A stretch of 64,000 nt of DNA from Streptomyces sp. HPF1205 (GCF_020400825.1 NZ_JAINVH010000041.1:1-64000), one strand, 5' to 3'. Shown: positions 45,437 to 54,920, counted from the stretch's first letter. A program made the numbers and translations. Notes: generated by a model not told the origin, from the sequence alone.

Positions 45437-46309
45437 TCAGGGGGTCCTTTCGGCCGGGTCGTTCGCCTGCCCGGCGTGCGCCGCGCCGGCGGACTCGGTG
45501 TGCGAGAGCGCGGCGAGGAGCCGCAGCTTCTCGTCGCTGTCGCTGCCCTTGTCGGGGTAGTAGACCACCAGGAGGACGTCGTCGACGGGGAGCTTGTCCC
45601 GGTGGAGGCGCAGGTCACCGACGACGGGGTGGTGGACCGTGGCCGTGCCTCCGTCCAGACCGCGGACGTCGTGGCGGGCCCACAGCGTGCGGAACCGCTC
45701 ACTGGACAGCGCGAGTTCCCCGACGAGCTCGACGAAGCGGGGATTGTCCGTGTCGTCGCCGACAGTGGTGCGCAGGGCGGCGACGAGATCGGCCGTGGCT
45801 TTCGTCCAGTCCTGCTGGAAGGCTTGTTCCTCGGGATCGAGGAGGACGGAACGCAGCCGGTTCCGACCCGGCCGCAGCTGGGGGTTCAGCGCGACGGCCA
45901 TGGGGTTGGAGGCCAGGACGTCGAACGCACGCCCTTCGACGAACGCCGGGATCTGAAGGTGGGCGAGCAACTCGTGCACCCGCGCCGGTACGTGCTCGGG
46001 CCGCTTGCGGCGCGGCGCCCTGGGGCGTGCCGACGCGAGACCGAGCAGATACGTCCGCTCGATCTCGTCGAGCCGCAGGACGCGTGCGAGTGATTCGAGG
46101 ACCTGAGGTGAGGGGTTCTTGTCACGTCCCCGTTCCAGGCGCAGGTAGTAGTCGGGGCTGATTCCGGCGAGCAGGGCCACCTCCTCACGGCGCAGGCCGG
46201 GCACGCGGCGGGTCCCGCCGGGCGGCAGTCCCGCCTGAGCCGGGGAGACCAGCTCGCGCCGGGCGCGCAGGTAGCTGCCGAGCCGGTTGCCGGATTCCTC
46301 GTCGTTCAT
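45437..46309 (-). CDS. XRE family regulator with MmyB-like ligand-binding domain
   Basis: 290 residues. The HTH (about 8-75) reads GNRLGSYLRARRELVSP, VPGLRREEVALLAGISPDYYLRLERGRDKNPSPQVLESLARVL. The MLTR_LBD covers about 105-275 (HVPARVHELLAHLQIPAFVEGRAFDVLASNPMAVALNP). It is divergent from an SDR gene with a 185-bp promoter region, the standard arrangement in which this regulator type represses the neighbouring dehydrogenase until a ligand binds. Confidence 0.9.
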   Translation of the reverse strand: MNDEESGNRLGSYLRARRELVSPAQAGLPPGGTRRVPGLRREEVALLAGISPDYYLRLERGRDKNPSPQVLESLARVLRLDEIERTYLLGLASARPRAPRRKRPEHVPARVHELLAHLQIPAFVEGRAFDVLASNPMAVALNPQLRPGRNRLRSVLLDPEEQAFQQDWTKATADLVAALRTTVGDDTDNPRFVELVGELALSSERFRTLWARHDVRGLDGGTATVHHPVVGDLRLHRDKLPVDDVLLVVYYPDKGSDSDEKLRLLAALSHTESAGAAHAGQANDPAERTP

Positions 46310-46347
46310 GCCAACACCGTAATGCGGTGCGGGTGCCTCAGCGGGGG

Positions 46348-46364
46348 CCCTGTCAGGACCAGGG
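46348..46364. promoter_or_regulatory. Possible operator of the XRE/SDR pair
   Basis: CCCTG-N7-CAGGG in the divergent region, with the same N7 spacing as the operator-like repeat at 40876-40896 beside the other MmyB-type regulator. Confidence 0.4.
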
Positions 46365-46494
46365 AAGACGGGGGCTCTGCCACACCCGGCGGATCCCGTC
46401 AAGACTGCGGTGGCACGTGAGACAGACAGTGGACATCGCTGTCCGCGCCGCGGGCCCGCACGCTCTCGGCGCGCTGAACCGAAGGGAAGATCTG

Positions 46495-47256
46495 ATGGAC
46501 CTCTCCAACCGCACCGTCTTCGTCGTCGGCGGGACCTCGGGCATCGGGCGGGAGCTGGCCCGGCGGTTCGCGGCGGCGGGCAGCACGGTCGCCGTCGGCG
46601 GCCGCAACCCGGAGGCGCTCTCGGAACTCGCCGGGGAAGGGTTCGGCGCGTTCGGCATCGACGTCACGGACAGCGCTTCCGTCGCGTCCGCCCGCGACGC
46701 CGTGCTCGCCCGGTACCCCGGGCTGGACACGGTGGTGACGATGTCGGGAGTCATGCTCCTGGAGGACCTGCGCGACCCAGCACACTTCGAGGTGGCGGAG
46801 ACGACGATCGACACCAACCTGGTCGGCACCGTCCGGGTCGTCGACGCCTTCACCCCGCACCTGGTCCAGCGGGGCGCCGGCACCTTCGTCACGGTCACCT
46901 CCGGCATCGCCTTCCTGCCGTTCCCGCCCATGCCCAGCTACGCCGCCTCGAAGGCCGCGGTGCACGCCTACTCCGAGGCGCTGCGCGCGCAGCTCGACGG
47001 CACCGGTGTCGGCGTCGTCGAGCTCGTTCCCCCGGCGGTCGCCACAGCGGGCCAGGAGAAGGTGAACCCGCACGCACTGCCGCTCCACGACTTCGCCACC
47101 GAGGTCATGCACCTGCTCGCGCAGGACCCCACCCCCCACGAGATCCTCGTGAAGGGCGTCCTCATGCACCGCTGGGCCGAACGCGACGGCACCTACGACG
47201 ACCTCGTCGCGCAGCGCTCCCGGGCCCTGACCATGCTCCCCGGTCGCGAAGGCTGA
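46495..47256 (+). CDS. SDR family oxidoreductase (DltE-like)
   Basis: 253 residues with GGTSGIGRELARRF for the cofactor, FGIDVTD, TVTSGIAFLPFPPMPSYAASKAA including the catalytic Ser and YxxxK, and VVELVPPAVAT. The substrate site is typical of DltE-like dehydrogenases. ATG 46495 follows GAAGGGAAG. It is presumably controlled by the divergent XRE regulator. Confidence 0.9.
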   Translation: MDLSNRTVFVVGGTSGIGRELARRFAAAGSTVAVGGRNPEALSELAGEGFGAFGIDVTDSASVASARDAVLARYPGLDTVVTMSGVMLLEDLRDPAHFEVAETTIDTNLVGTVRVVDAFTPHLVQRGAGTFVTVTSGIAFLPFPPMPSYAASKAAVHAYSEALRAQLDGTGVGVVELVPPAVATAGQEKVNPHALPLHDFATEVMHLLAQDPTPHEILVKGVLMHRWAERDGTYDDLVAQRSRALTMLPGREG

Positions 47257-47272
47257 CAGCCTCCCCCCGGAT

Positions 47273-47290
47273 CGCCGGCCTCCTCCGGCG
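47273..47290. terminator. Stem-loop between SDR and CDF genes
   Basis: CGCCGG, a 6-nt loop and CCGGCG lie 17 nt after the SDR stop. Confidence 0.45.
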
Positions 47291-47364
47291 CACGGGCCCG
47301 TCCGTACGATGGAACCGCCCTCGGGCCGGGGCGCGGTCGCCCGCTCGGGTCGCCGGGCCGTGGG

Positions 47365-48399
47365 TCAGTGCCGGTGCGGGCCGCGGTGGTGGACCGGGCC
47401 GTGGGCGTCCTCGCCGTGCGGCTCCTCGGTGTCGGCGGGCGGACGGCTGGTGATCTGCAGCAGTTCCGCGTCGTCGTTCTGGCCGAGGTGGTCGACCTGC
47501 AGTGTGGCGTGGGTGATGTCGTACGTCGCGCGCAACTGCCGCTGCAGGGTCCGGCGCACGGCGTGGCAGTCGCCGCCGGGCACGACCAGGACGTGTGCGG
47601 ACAGGGCCACCTGGCCCGAGGTGATCTGCCAGATGTGCAGGTCGTGGATCTCGGCGACCTGATCGGTGGCGGCGAGGCGGTCGCCGACGGCGTCGGGGTC
47701 CATCCCGGCCGGGGCGGCTTCCAGGAAGATCCGGCCGGCGTCGCGGACCAGGCCGGTGCCGGCCTTGACCATCAGGACCACCACGACCAGGGAGGCGATG
47801 GCGTCGGCGCGGCTGAAGCCGGTGGTCACCATGACCACGCCCGCGATGACGGTGGCGACGAAGGCGAACAGGTCGGTGAGGATGTGCTGGAAGGCGCCCT
47901 CGACGTTCAACGAGGTGCGGTTGGCCTTCGACAGCGCCCACGTCGCACCCAGATTGACCGCCACGCCGACCAGCGCGGTGGCGAGCACCAGCCCGCCGGC
48001 GACCTCGGGCGGGCTGACCAGGCGGCGGACGGCCTCGTAGACCAGCCATGCCGACAGCACCAGCAGCGTGATGCCGTTGGCCTGCGCCGACAGGATCTCC
48101 GCCCGCTTCAGGCCGTACGTGTAGTCCCCGCGGGGCGGGCGGGCCGCCAGCCGCATCGCCACCAGCGCCAGCACGATCGAGGCGGCGTCGGTGAGCATGT
48201 GCGCGGCGTCCGAGAGCAGCGCCAGGGAGTGCGCGAGGAACCCGGCCGCGACCTCCCCCGCCATGAACGCCGTGATCAAGGCGAGCGCGATGACCAGCCA
48301 GCGCCGGTCCGCGTCGGCGGCGACGCCGTGGGAGTGCCCGGCGTGCCCGCCGCCGTGCCCGTGGCCGTGCGCGCCGTCCAGGTCGTGCTGCTCGCTCAT
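47365..48399 (-). CDS. Cation diffusion facilitator (Zn/Co/Cd efflux)
   Basis: 344 residues and six membrane segments. The His-rich N-terminus (GHGHGGGHAGHSHG) and C-terminus (PVHHRGPHRH) are typical. The transport-site HD/DH motifs are SDAAHMLTDAAS in TM2 and AFQHILTDLFAF in TM5. The cytoplasmic domain has IHDLHIWQITSGQVALSAHV. It exports divalent metal against protons. It is divergent from a short exported protein; an AT-rich palindrome in the shared region could be the metal sensor's site. Confidence 0.93.
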   Translation of the reverse strand: MSEQHDLDGAHGHGHGGGHAGHSHGVAADADRRWLVIALALITAFMAGEVAAGFLAHSLALLSDAAHMLTDAASIVLALVAMRLAARPPRGDYTYGLKRAEILSAQANGITLLVLSAWLVYEAVRRLVSPPEVAGGLVLATALVGVAVNLGATWALSKANRTSLNVEGAFQHILTDLFAFVATVIAGVVMVTTGFSRADAIASLVVVVLMVKAGTGLVRDAGRIFLEAAPAGMDPDAVGDRLAATDQVAEIHDLHIWQITSGQVALSAHVLVVPGGDCHAVRRTLQRQLRATYDITHATLQVDHLGQNDDAELLQITSRPPADTEEPHGEDAHGPVHHRGPHRH

Positions 48400-48735
48400 G
48401 ACGTCCTTCGTCCGCTCGGTGGGGGTACGGCTGCCGCCAGCCAACCGCACGGGTGCCCCGACCGCCAAAGCCTGCAGTGAAGACCGTTGTCATACCCGCG
48501 CCCGCGAGGCGGGAGGGGCGACTGGACGGCGGGGCGGGCCCGCCGACGCGCCACCGTCTCACCGCCGCAACGCCGTCGGCGCGCGCGGGACGAACCGCGG
48601 GGGAGCCGTTGCGAGGCGTCAAGTCCGGGCCGCCGCCGGTGCCATATATCGCTGATATAGGTGAATTCTGACAAATGCAAGGATATGGCGGCCGTGGCAG
48701 GGGATTTCCTGGGCATGACGCCGGAGGGAGGGGCC
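48400..48735. other. Divergent intergenic region with AT-rich palindrome
   Basis: 336 bp between the CDF gene and the small exported-protein gene, with a marked AT-rich patch at about 48640-48690. No gene is supported. Confidence 0.55.
48645..48659. promoter_or_regulatory. AT-rich operator palindrome
   Basis: TATATCGCTGATATA is a perfect 6-bp inverted repeat around GCT. AT-rich palindromes of this type are bound by ArsR/SmtB-like metal sensors. It lies 77 bp upstream of the small exported-protein gene. Confidence 0.5.
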
Positions 48736-49149
48736 ATGGCGTACACCAGCGGCGGCCGGCGTCCGAGCCGTCGGCGCACGGGTCGGGCCGTCCTGCTCGT
48801 GGCGATGATCGTCCTGCTGCACGCCCTGTCCACCGCCGGCCTGCGCTACGCCGCACTGCCCGACGGCGACCGCCCCCACCAGGCCCTCACGCTCCCGCAC
48901 CCCGCGGACCGCGTCCCGCCGCGGCTCGGCCTCCCCCCGGAGGGCGAGGGTCACCACTCCCATCCGGCCGAGGGGCCGTGCGCGGCCGCGGCCGTCCACG
49001 TGCAGACCGCCGCGACCGGCACCGCGTGCGCCCTGACCGCCCCGGCCGCCTGGGGCGGCACCGGGACGGACACCGCCGCCACCCACGCCTCACCCGCGGC
49101 GCCCGGCTCCGCCCTCACGTCCTTCCACGGCACCGTCCTGCGCTGCTGA
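48736..49149 (+). CDS. Small exported or membrane-anchored hypothetical protein
   Basis: 137 residues from ATG 48736, directly after GGAGGGAGGGG. A twin-Arg-like basic start (GGRRPSRRRTGR) leads into one hydrophobic segment (AVLLVAMIVLLHALSTAGL). The rest is Pro/His/Ala-rich with three Cys (GPCAAA, TACALT, C-terminal LRC). No family is recognised. The His content (GHHSHPAEGP) and the neighbouring metal exporter suggest a metal link (inference). Confidence 0.55.
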   Translation: MAYTSGGRRPSRRRTGRAVLLVAMIVLLHALSTAGLRYAALPDGDRPHQALTLPHPADRVPPRLGLPPEGEGHHSHPAEGPCAAAAVHVQTAATGTACALTAPAAWGGTGTDTAATHASPAAPGSALTSFHGTVLRC

Positions 49150-49258
49150 CGGGGCCCGGCCGCCCCCCGCCACCGACTCGTCCGCACGACGCGGAACGAC
49201 GGCGGGGACGCGGCCGCCGCAGCCCCCATCACCCCGCCTCGCGCAGGAAGGACCCGTC

Positions 49259-49522
49259 GTGCCCAGCGACCCCTACCGGGCCGTTGCCGCGCTCGTGCGC
49301 GCCGAAGCAGCCCGCAGCAACTCCGTCCCGCTGACCCCGCGCCTCCCGCACCAGTCCACCGTTCCCCCCGACGGCACGCACGAGCAGGCCCAGGGGCACA
49401 CGCGACCCGACGCCGAGGAGGACAAGGCGCCGCCGGTCCCACGCAACGGGCCACGACGGTACGGGCGGCTGCGCGCGGCGCTGGCCGCGCTGCTGCGCGA
49501 CGCGAGCAGGCGGCGCACGTAA
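49259..49522 (+). CDS. Small hypothetical protein (87 aa)
   Basis: Starts at GTG 49259 after AGGAAGGACCC. The middle is hydrophilic and Pro/Thr-rich, and an Arg/Leu amphipathic C-terminus follows (RYGRLRAALAALLRDASRRR). It lies 109 nt after the small exported-protein gene on the same strand. No family is recognised; it may not be expressed. Confidence 0.4.
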   Translation: MPSDPYRAVAALVRAEAARSNSVPLTPRLPHQSTVPPDGTHEQAQGHTRPDAEEDKAPPVPRNGPRRYGRLRAALAALLRDASRRRT

Positions 49523-49627
49523 CGGCCCCGCTCGCCCCGGGCCGGGCTCGCCCCGCGCGGCGGCATACGGATGCGGCGGCGGGCAGGGCGGCCATTGTGT
49601 TCGGAGCTTTCAGGGCGCCCGGCCCGG

Positions 49628-49963
49628 TCAGTGGCGGCGGGGCGCGTACATGATCACGGCCATGCCCGCCAGGCAGATCGCGGCGCCGATCAGGTCGAAG
49701 CGGTCGGGGCGGTAGCCGTCGGCGACCCGGCCCCAGGCGAGGGAGCCGGCCACGAAGACCCCGCCGTAGGCGGCGAGGACGCGGCCGAAGTCGGCGTCGG
49801 GCTGCAGCGTGGCGACGAACCCGTACACGCCGAGCGCGACCACGCCGGCACCGATCCAGAGCCACCCGCGGTGCTCGCGCACGCCCTGCCAGACCAGCCA
49901 CGCGCCACCGATCTCGAACAGGGCGGCGACGACGAACAGGGCGGCGGAACGCGCGACGGTCAT
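49628..49963 (-). CDS. YnfA / UPF0060 family membrane protein
   Basis: 111 residues with four hydrophobic segments. Family motifs are [49 protein letters not shown] and [17 protein letters not shown]. YnfA proteins resemble small multidrug resistance transporters, and a transport role is inferred from that. ATG 49963 is chosen. Confidence 0.93.
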   Translation of the reverse strand: MTVARSAALFVVAALFEIGGAWLVWQGVREHRGWLWIGAGVVALGVYGFVATLQPDADFGRVLAAYGGVFVAGSLAWGRVADGYRPDRFDLIGAAICLAGMAVIMYAPRRH

Positions 49964-50169
49964 GGCCCGGGAGCCTACCGGCGGCCAGGGGGCGCGATCA
50001 CGAGCGGGCCGCCGCTCGCCGTACGACAGCACGCCCCCTCGCCCACACGGGCAGGTGCCGCGGGGGGAAGGTGCGACGCGCCCGAGCCACCGGCTGACGG
50101 GGACGAGCGCGCCCCCGCGGTCATTTCCGGCAGCGGCGGCCGGCCACGACGGACGCCTCCGTTCCGGCA

Positions 50170-50228
50170 AGGCCGCAGCGGCCCGCGGTGGCCCGCGGCG
50201 GCGCGCGGTGGCCCGCGGTGGCCCGCGC
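50170..50228. repeat. GCCCGCGGTG-type direct repeats
   Basis: Five to six 10-bp units (GGCCCGCGGT, one variant GGCGCGCGGT) lie in the gap between the YnfA gene and the end of the MFS gene. Confidence 0.65.
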
Positions 50229-50252
50229 AAAGCAGCGCCCGTTCGGGGGCCG

Positions 50253-51509
50253 TCACCGAGGCGCGGCGTCCGGTACCGGTTCCGCGTCGGGCGCGCTGTC
50301 CCGCGGGGACCGTATGGCCGAGGTCAGGAGCGCGGCGACGCCCAGGAGGACGGCGACCGAGGTCATGGCCCGCAGGACGGTCAGGTGGTCGGCGAGGAGG
50401 CCGACGGAGGGCGGTCCGGCGAGGAAGGCGCAGTATCCGACGGAGGCGATGACGCTCACCCGGCCGGCGGCGTACCGGGGCTCGTCGGCGCCCGCGCTCA
50501 TGCCGACGGGGAAGCCGAGCGAGGTGCCGAGGCCCCACAGGACCACTCCGGCGAACGCCAGGGGGGTCGCCGGGGCGAGGACGAACAGCAGCGAGCCTGC
50601 GATCCCGAGAACGGCCAGCGCGCGCAGAACGGGGACGCGGCCGTGCCGGTCGAGCAGCGCGGGCCCGAACCAGCGCCCGAGGGTCATCGCGGACAGGAAC
50701 ACGGCGAACGCGAGGGTTCCGGTCACGGCCGCCGTGCCGTAGCCGTCGATGGTGGCGATGCCGACCCAGTCGTTGCCGGTTCCCTCGGCGAAGGCGAAGG
50801 TGAGGACGAACAGGCCGATCAGCAGCGTGCGGGGTTCGCGCCAGGCGGCCAGCGGGCCGCGCGCGGCGGCCCCGCCGTGCTCCTCCGGTGCCCCCGCGTC
50901 GTCCCCCGCGTCGTCGCGCAGGAACATGCCGGTCCCCCAGGGCACGACGACCGCGACCACCACCGCGACGAACAGCAGGTGCGCGGTGACCGGTATGTGG
51001 GCCGCGACCAGGGCCGCGCCGGTGAGGGCCCCCGCGACGGTGCCCAGGCTGAAGCCGGCGTGGAAGCGGGACATGACGGAGCGGCCGAGACGACGCTCGA
51101 CCACCGCCGCGTGGACGTTCATCGCCACGTCCCAAGCGCCGTTGGCGAAGCCGAGGAGGAACAGTCCGGCCACGACCGGGGCGAGACCGCCGAGGTACCC
51201 GAGGGCCACGGTGGTCAGGCTCACGGCCATGAGCGCGGCCATGGCGGTGACGGTGCGCCTGGAACCGAGTCGGTCGACCACCGGCCCGGCGAGCGGGAGG
51301 GCGACGAGCGAGCCGGCGGCGATGGCGAGAAGCACGAGACCGAGGCGCGCCGGGGACAGATGGAGGTGGTCGCGGACCTGTGGGATGCGCGAAGCCCAGC
51401 CGGCGAACGCGAAGCCGGAGCCGGCGAAGGCGATGTACGTGGCCATGGTGGCGCGGCGCAGGCCCCGCGGCGAAGGGACCGCCGTGGCGACGGCGGGGGC
51501 GGACGACAT
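50253..51509 (-). CDS. MFS transporter
   Basis: 418 residues and 12 predicted membrane segments (for example [22 protein letters not shown] and [20 protein letters not shown]). The LDRHGR loop is of MFS type. [16 protein letters not shown] resembles the FucP/sugar-like or YbjJ-type MFS branch rather than drug exporters. AGGAG precedes ATG 51509. A C-terminal acidic tail ([11 protein letters not shown]) is present. No regulator is adjacent. Confidence 0.88.
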   Translation of the reverse strand: MSSAPAVATAVPSPRGLRRATMATYIAFAGSGFAFAGWASRIPQVRDHLHLSPARLGLVLLAIAAGSLVALPLAGPVVDRLGSRRTVTAMAALMAVSLTTVALGYLGGLAPVVAGLFLLGFANGAWDVAMNVHAAVVERRLGRSVMSRFHAGFSLGTVAGALTGAALVAAHIPVTAHLLFVAVVVAVVVPWGTGMFLRDDAGDDAGAPEEHGGAAARGPLAAWREPRTLLIGLFVLTFAFAEGTGNDWVGIATIDGYGTAAVTGTLAFAVFLSAMTLGRWFGPALLDRHGRVPVLRALAVLGIAGSLLFVLAPATPLAFAGVVLWGLGTSLGFPVGMSAGADEPRYAAGRVSVIASVGYCAFLAGPPSVGLLADHLTVLRAMTSVAVLLGVAALLTSAIRSPRDSAPDAEPVPDAAPR

Positions 51510-51926
51510 AGGCGCGATCTCCTGGCGGCTGGACGGCTGGCTGCAACCGTACCCACGTCGCCCTCCCGCCCGGCCCTCCGGGCGTCGCCGTTCTCCAGCC
51601 GCACGCGCCGCCCCAAGGCGCGCTCCGACCCGTCGAGTCGATCGATGCGCCCGCGCACCGGACGCCCTCTCGAAGGGGGGAGCGCGTCGCCCCGTGACAG
51701 CCGCCGCCCGGGCCCCCGGCACGCGCGGGCACCACCGGCCAGGCCGCGCCCGGCCGGTGGTCGACTCCCGCCGGAGCCCGGAGCCCGGAGCCCGGAGCCC
51801 GGAGCCCGGAGCCCGGAGCCCGGAGCCCGGAGCCCGGAGCCCGGAGCCCGGAGCCCGGAGCCCGGAGCCCGGAGCCCGGAGCCCGGAGCCCGGAGCCCGG
51901 ACGGAGGTGCCCGGCGGGCGGACGCC
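51510..51926. other. Intergenic region dominated by heptamer repeat
   Basis: 417 bp without a convincing gene. The right-hand third is the GGAGCCC array. Confidence 0.6.
51773..51900. repeat. GGAGCCC heptanucleotide tandem repeat (~18 copies)
   Basis: 128 bp of perfect 7-bp units without interruption, ending 27 bp after the stop (minus strand) of the secreted hypothetical gene. A 7-bp period shifts frame with each copy. Confidence 0.95.
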
Positions 51927-52367
51927 CTACCCGGCCACGCGGTCGAACGCGCCGTTCGCGACGGAACCGGGGTCGGTCTGCAGCAGGTCGATCTTCCTGC
52001 CCCCGTCGACGACCGCGATCACGTAGTGGGCGACGACACCGGTGCTCCGCACCGCCGTCAGGGTGCCGGTGCAGTCGGCGGCCAGCGTGTAGGTGTCGTT
52101 GGCGGTGAACGTGGTCACCTCCGACCTGTTCGCCAAGGTGACCTTGATGCCGGTGGCGGTGCCGTCGCCGTGGAAGACCGTCATCGACTGGAGGTTGAAC
52201 GGCCCGGTGTTGGAGGTGCCCATGATGTTGCCGGCGTAGGCGCCGCGCAGGGTCGCCACCGAGCATCTCTCGTGCACAGGGGCGGCGTGGGCGGGGGAGG
52301 TGGCGGTCAGGACGGTGGTGGCGATCATGGCGCCTGTGGCGGCGGTGACCGCGAGTTTGTTGATCAT
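51927..52367 (-). CDS. Secreted hypothetical protein
   Basis: 146 residues. The signal peptide MINKLAVTAATGAMIATTVL ends near residue 28 (AHA-APV). The mature part has two Cys (ERCSVA, ADCTGT) and alternating beta strands (NIMGTSNTGPFNLQSMTVFHGDGTA, IAVVDGGRKIDLLQTDP). Similar small secreted proteins of unknown role are common in actinomycetes. The GGAGCCC array begins 27 bp after its stop. Confidence 0.75.
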   Translation of the reverse strand: MINKLAVTAATGAMIATTVLTATSPAHAAPVHERCSVATLRGAYAGNIMGTSNTGPFNLQSMTVFHGDGTATGIKVTLANRSEVTTFTANDTYTLAADCTGTLTAVRSTGVVAHYVIAVVDGGRKIDLLQTDPGSVANGAFDRVAG

Positions 52368-52430
52368 GACGTCCGAAACGAGCGACCGGCGGCGAGGTCA
52401 CCTTCGGTGCCGCCATCCGGGCGGCCCGCC

Positions 52431-52919
52431 TTACTCCAGGGGGCCGGGCGGGGCGTCGGGGACGGCCGTGCGCAGCGTGGACAGGAGGTCGAGGAGGGTG
52501 GCGCGCTGGGCCGGTGTGAGGGCCGAGGTCGCCGTGGCCAGGGCCGCCCGGTCGATCTCCTCGGCTTTCGCGTGGACCGTGCGGCCCACCGGGGTGAGCG
52601 TCAGCAGGAAGGCGCGGCGATCGGTGGGGTGCCGGACCCGCTCGACCAGGCCCTCCCGCTCCAGCGCGTCGACCAGGGAGGTGACGGTACGCGGGGCGAT
52701 GCCCAGCGCCTCGCCGAGGTCGCGCATGCGCAGCGGCTCGGTGGTCGTGGCCAGCGCCCGCAGCAGCCGCAGACGGGACACGGACAGGCCGTGGCAGCGC
52801 AGTTGGGCGTCGACGTACGTGCGCAGCCGCACCGTCGTACGGAAAAGGTCGTCGACCAGGACGTCACTGCTGCGGGTCTCCACCACGGTGTTCCGCCTCA
52901 CTCCCTCTACGAGCTCCAC
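52431..52919 (-). CDS. MarR family transcriptional regulator
   Basis: 162 residues. The winged HTH covers about 50-120: LRLLRALATTTEPLRMRDLGEALGIAPRTVTSLVDALEREGLVERVRHPTDRRAFLLTLTPVG. It is divergent from an MFS exporter with a palindrome 14 bp in front of its start codon. The standard model is repression of both genes until a drug-like ligand binds. Confidence 0.93.
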   Translation of the reverse strand: MELVEGVRRNTVVETRSSDVLVDDLFRTTVRLRTYVDAQLRCHGLSVSRLRLLRALATTTEPLRMRDLGEALGIAPRTVTSLVDALEREGLVERVRHPTDRRAFLLTLTPVGRTVHAKAEEIDRAALATATSALTPAQRATLLDLLSTLRTAVPDAPPGPLE

Positions 52920-52932
52920 CTGTTGTGCGTCG

Positions 52933-52945
52933 ACTCATAGTGAGT
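52933..52945. promoter_or_regulatory. MarR-type operator
   Basis: ACTCATAGTGAGT is a perfect 5-bp inverted repeat around TAG. A second GACTCA half-site follows (52947-52952). It sits between the marR-like gene and the MFS gene. Confidence 0.6.
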
Positions 52946-53029
52946 AGACTCAGCATATCGGCTGTGCGCCGACCCAACCGTATGTCCGCCGACCGCCGCG
53001 GACCGCCCCGGGCCCGGGGAAGGAGCAGC

Positions 53030-54508
53030 ATGCCCGGCCGCCGCCTCGATCAGCGCCTGGTCGTACCCGTCATGTTCGTCGCCACGTTCTTCCTCGTGGT
53101 GCTGGACGGTGCGATCACCACCGTCGCGCTGCCGTCCATCGCCCGCCAGTTCGGCGTGTCGGCGGCCGGCAGCGACAGCGTCGCCGTGGTGTACCCGGTG
53201 TGCGTGGGCATCTCCATCCCGCTGTCCGGCTGGCTCGGCGACCGCTTCGGCGGCAAGCCGGTGCTGATCGGCGCGATGGGGCTGTTCACCGCGGCGTCCG
53301 TGCTCTGCGGGACCGCGGACGGCCTCGGCCGACTCGTCCTCTACCGGGGCCTGCAGGGCCTGGCCGGGGGGCTGCTCATGCCGGTGGCCGGCGCGATGCT
53401 CTTCCGCACGTTCACGCCGGCCGAGCGGGTGCGGGCCTCGCGCGTCATGACCATCCCGCAGCAGGCCGCGCCGGCCATCGCGCCCATGCTCGGCGGCGTG
53501 CTCGTCGACGACCTCTCCTGGCGCTGGGTCTTCTACGTCAACCTTCCCCTCGGCGTTGCCACCTGCCTCTTCGGCCTGCTCTTCCTCGACAACCCCCGCC
53601 ATCCGGCACCCGGCAGGCTCGACGTGCCCGGCCTCCTGCTGTCCGCCGGGGCGATGTCGCTGCTGATGTACGGGGTGTGCGAGGGCGCCCGGCAGGGCTG
53701 GTCGTCCCCGGCGATCGCCGGCAGCCTCGCCGCCGCGGCCGTACTGGTGGCGGCGACCATCGTCGTCGAACTGCGCACTCCCGCCCCGGCCTTGCGGCTG
53801 CGGCTGTTCAAGGACGCCGTTTTCAGGGACACCAAGGTGATCGGCCTGATAGGCGTGGTGCCGTTCATGGGCGCGATGTACGCGGCCCCGCTGTTCATCC
53901 AGGAGGCCCAGGGCGGGTCCGCCCTGCGCTCCGGCACCAGCACCTTCACCGAGGCCATCGGCGTGGCCCTGACCGTGCAGGTAGTGGCGCGGCTGTACGA
54001 CAGGGTCGGCCCGCGGTTGATCATCGCCGGCGGACTGCTGTTCGTCACGGTCGTGCTGGGGTGCATGACGAACGTGGACGCCGGTACGGGGGCGTGGGAC
54101 ATGCGGCTCTACATGTTCCTGCTGGGGCTCGGCATGGGCGCGGTGTTCATGCCGCTCACGGTGGCCTCGGTCAGCACGGTCGGCAAGGAGGACATGGGCC
54201 AGGCGACCACCCTCGGCGGCGTGGTGTTCCAGCTCACCACGGCACTGGCGCCCGCTTTGGTGGCGTCCCTGCTCATCGCCGGCACCCCGCACGGCCTGCG
54301 CACCGCGCCGCCCTCCACGTACCGGACCGTCTACCTGGTCCTCGCCGTGATGTGCGCGGCGGCCACGCTCTTCACGCTCAAGCTGGAGGACGCGCCGGCC
54401 CGCGGCAATCCGCCCCGGCCCCGGAGCCCGCGTGCGCCGCGCGTCCCGCGTCTGCCGCGCCGCAGGCGAGCGGGGGCGGCGGCCGAGGCGAGTGGACCGC
54501 GAGGCTGA
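53030..54508 (+). CDS. DHA2-family MFS drug exporter
   Basis: 492 residues and about 14 hydrophobic segments. Typical DHA2 motifs are LDGAITTVALPSIARQFGVS in TM1, GWLGDRFGGKPVLI (motif A) and YRGLQGLAGGLLMPVAGAML. WRWVFYVNLPLG and PALRLRLFKDAVFR are also present. A basic Pro/Arg-rich C-terminal tail follows. ATG 53030 follows AAGGAG. It is probably controlled by the divergent MarR protein. Confidence 0.92.
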   Translation: MPGRRLDQRLVVPVMFVATFFLVVLDGAITTVALPSIARQFGVSAAGSDSVAVVYPVCVGISIPLSGWLGDRFGGKPVLIGAMGLFTAASVLCGTADGLGRLVLYRGLQGLAGGLLMPVAGAMLFRTFTPAERVRASRVMTIPQQAAPAIAPMLGGVLVDDLSWRWVFYVNLPLGVATCLFGLLFLDNPRHPAPGRLDVPGLLLSAGAMSLLMYGVCEGARQGWSSPAIAGSLAAAAVLVAATIVVELRTPAPALRLRLFKDAVFRDTKVIGLIGVVPFMGAMYAAPLFIQEAQGGSALRSGTSTFTEAIGVALTVQVVARLYDRVGPRLIIAGGLLFVTVVLGCMTNVDAGTGAWDMRLYMFLLGLGMGAVFMPLTVASVSTVGKEDMGQATTLGGVVFQLTTALAPALVASLLIAGTPHGLRTAPPSTYRTVYLVLAVMCAAATLFTLKLEDAPARGNPPRPRSPRAPRVPRLPRRRRAGAAAEASGPRG

Positions 54509-54875
54509 GGCTCGTGGCGCGGCGCTCGCCCTGCCGTACACATTCCGCGGCCCGGCGCATCCGTAAGCCCATTTTCGGTGGAACGGCCCTGACCGGGGTG
54601 CCGGCACCCTGCGGCACACGACTGCCCGGACCGCCGGGTCGTCCGGGTGCGGGGAGTAGGCCGGTCCCCCGTGACCTGCGGCTACGGAAGCGTGGACGGG
54701 GCACGCCCGGCGCGTGGCCGGCGACCCGGGCGATGGAGCGGTGCGGTGCCGGACCGCGGAACCGTGCAGCACCCTTGAGTTGGGCCCCGCCATGTGTCAG
54801 TCTCATGCCACCTGCCGCCTGGTGTACAGGGGGCACGTGTGCCATTCATCTCCATGCGATCCCCCCACGGCGAGG

Positions 54876-54893
54876 GTTGTGAGCGCTCACAAC
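54876..54893. promoter_or_regulatory. Perfect 18-bp LacI-type operator
   Basis: GTTGTGAGCGCTCACAAC is a perfect palindrome. Its inner 16 bp equal the core of the idealised lac operator. It is 669 bp upstream of the GH54 arabinofuranosidase start and close to a possible leader ORF. Confidence 0.75.
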
Positions 54894-54920
54894 GACGCGA
54901 CCCTCATGCAGGAGTGCCTC

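Noticed and set aside
51773-51900. CRISPR array
   Set aside because: Units are contiguous 7-mers without spacers; it is a simple tandem repeat.
49809-52940. 1043-codon plus-strand frame through the MFS and secreted-protein genes
   Set aside because: Antisense shadow that also translates the heptamer array; the minus-strand genes are well supported.
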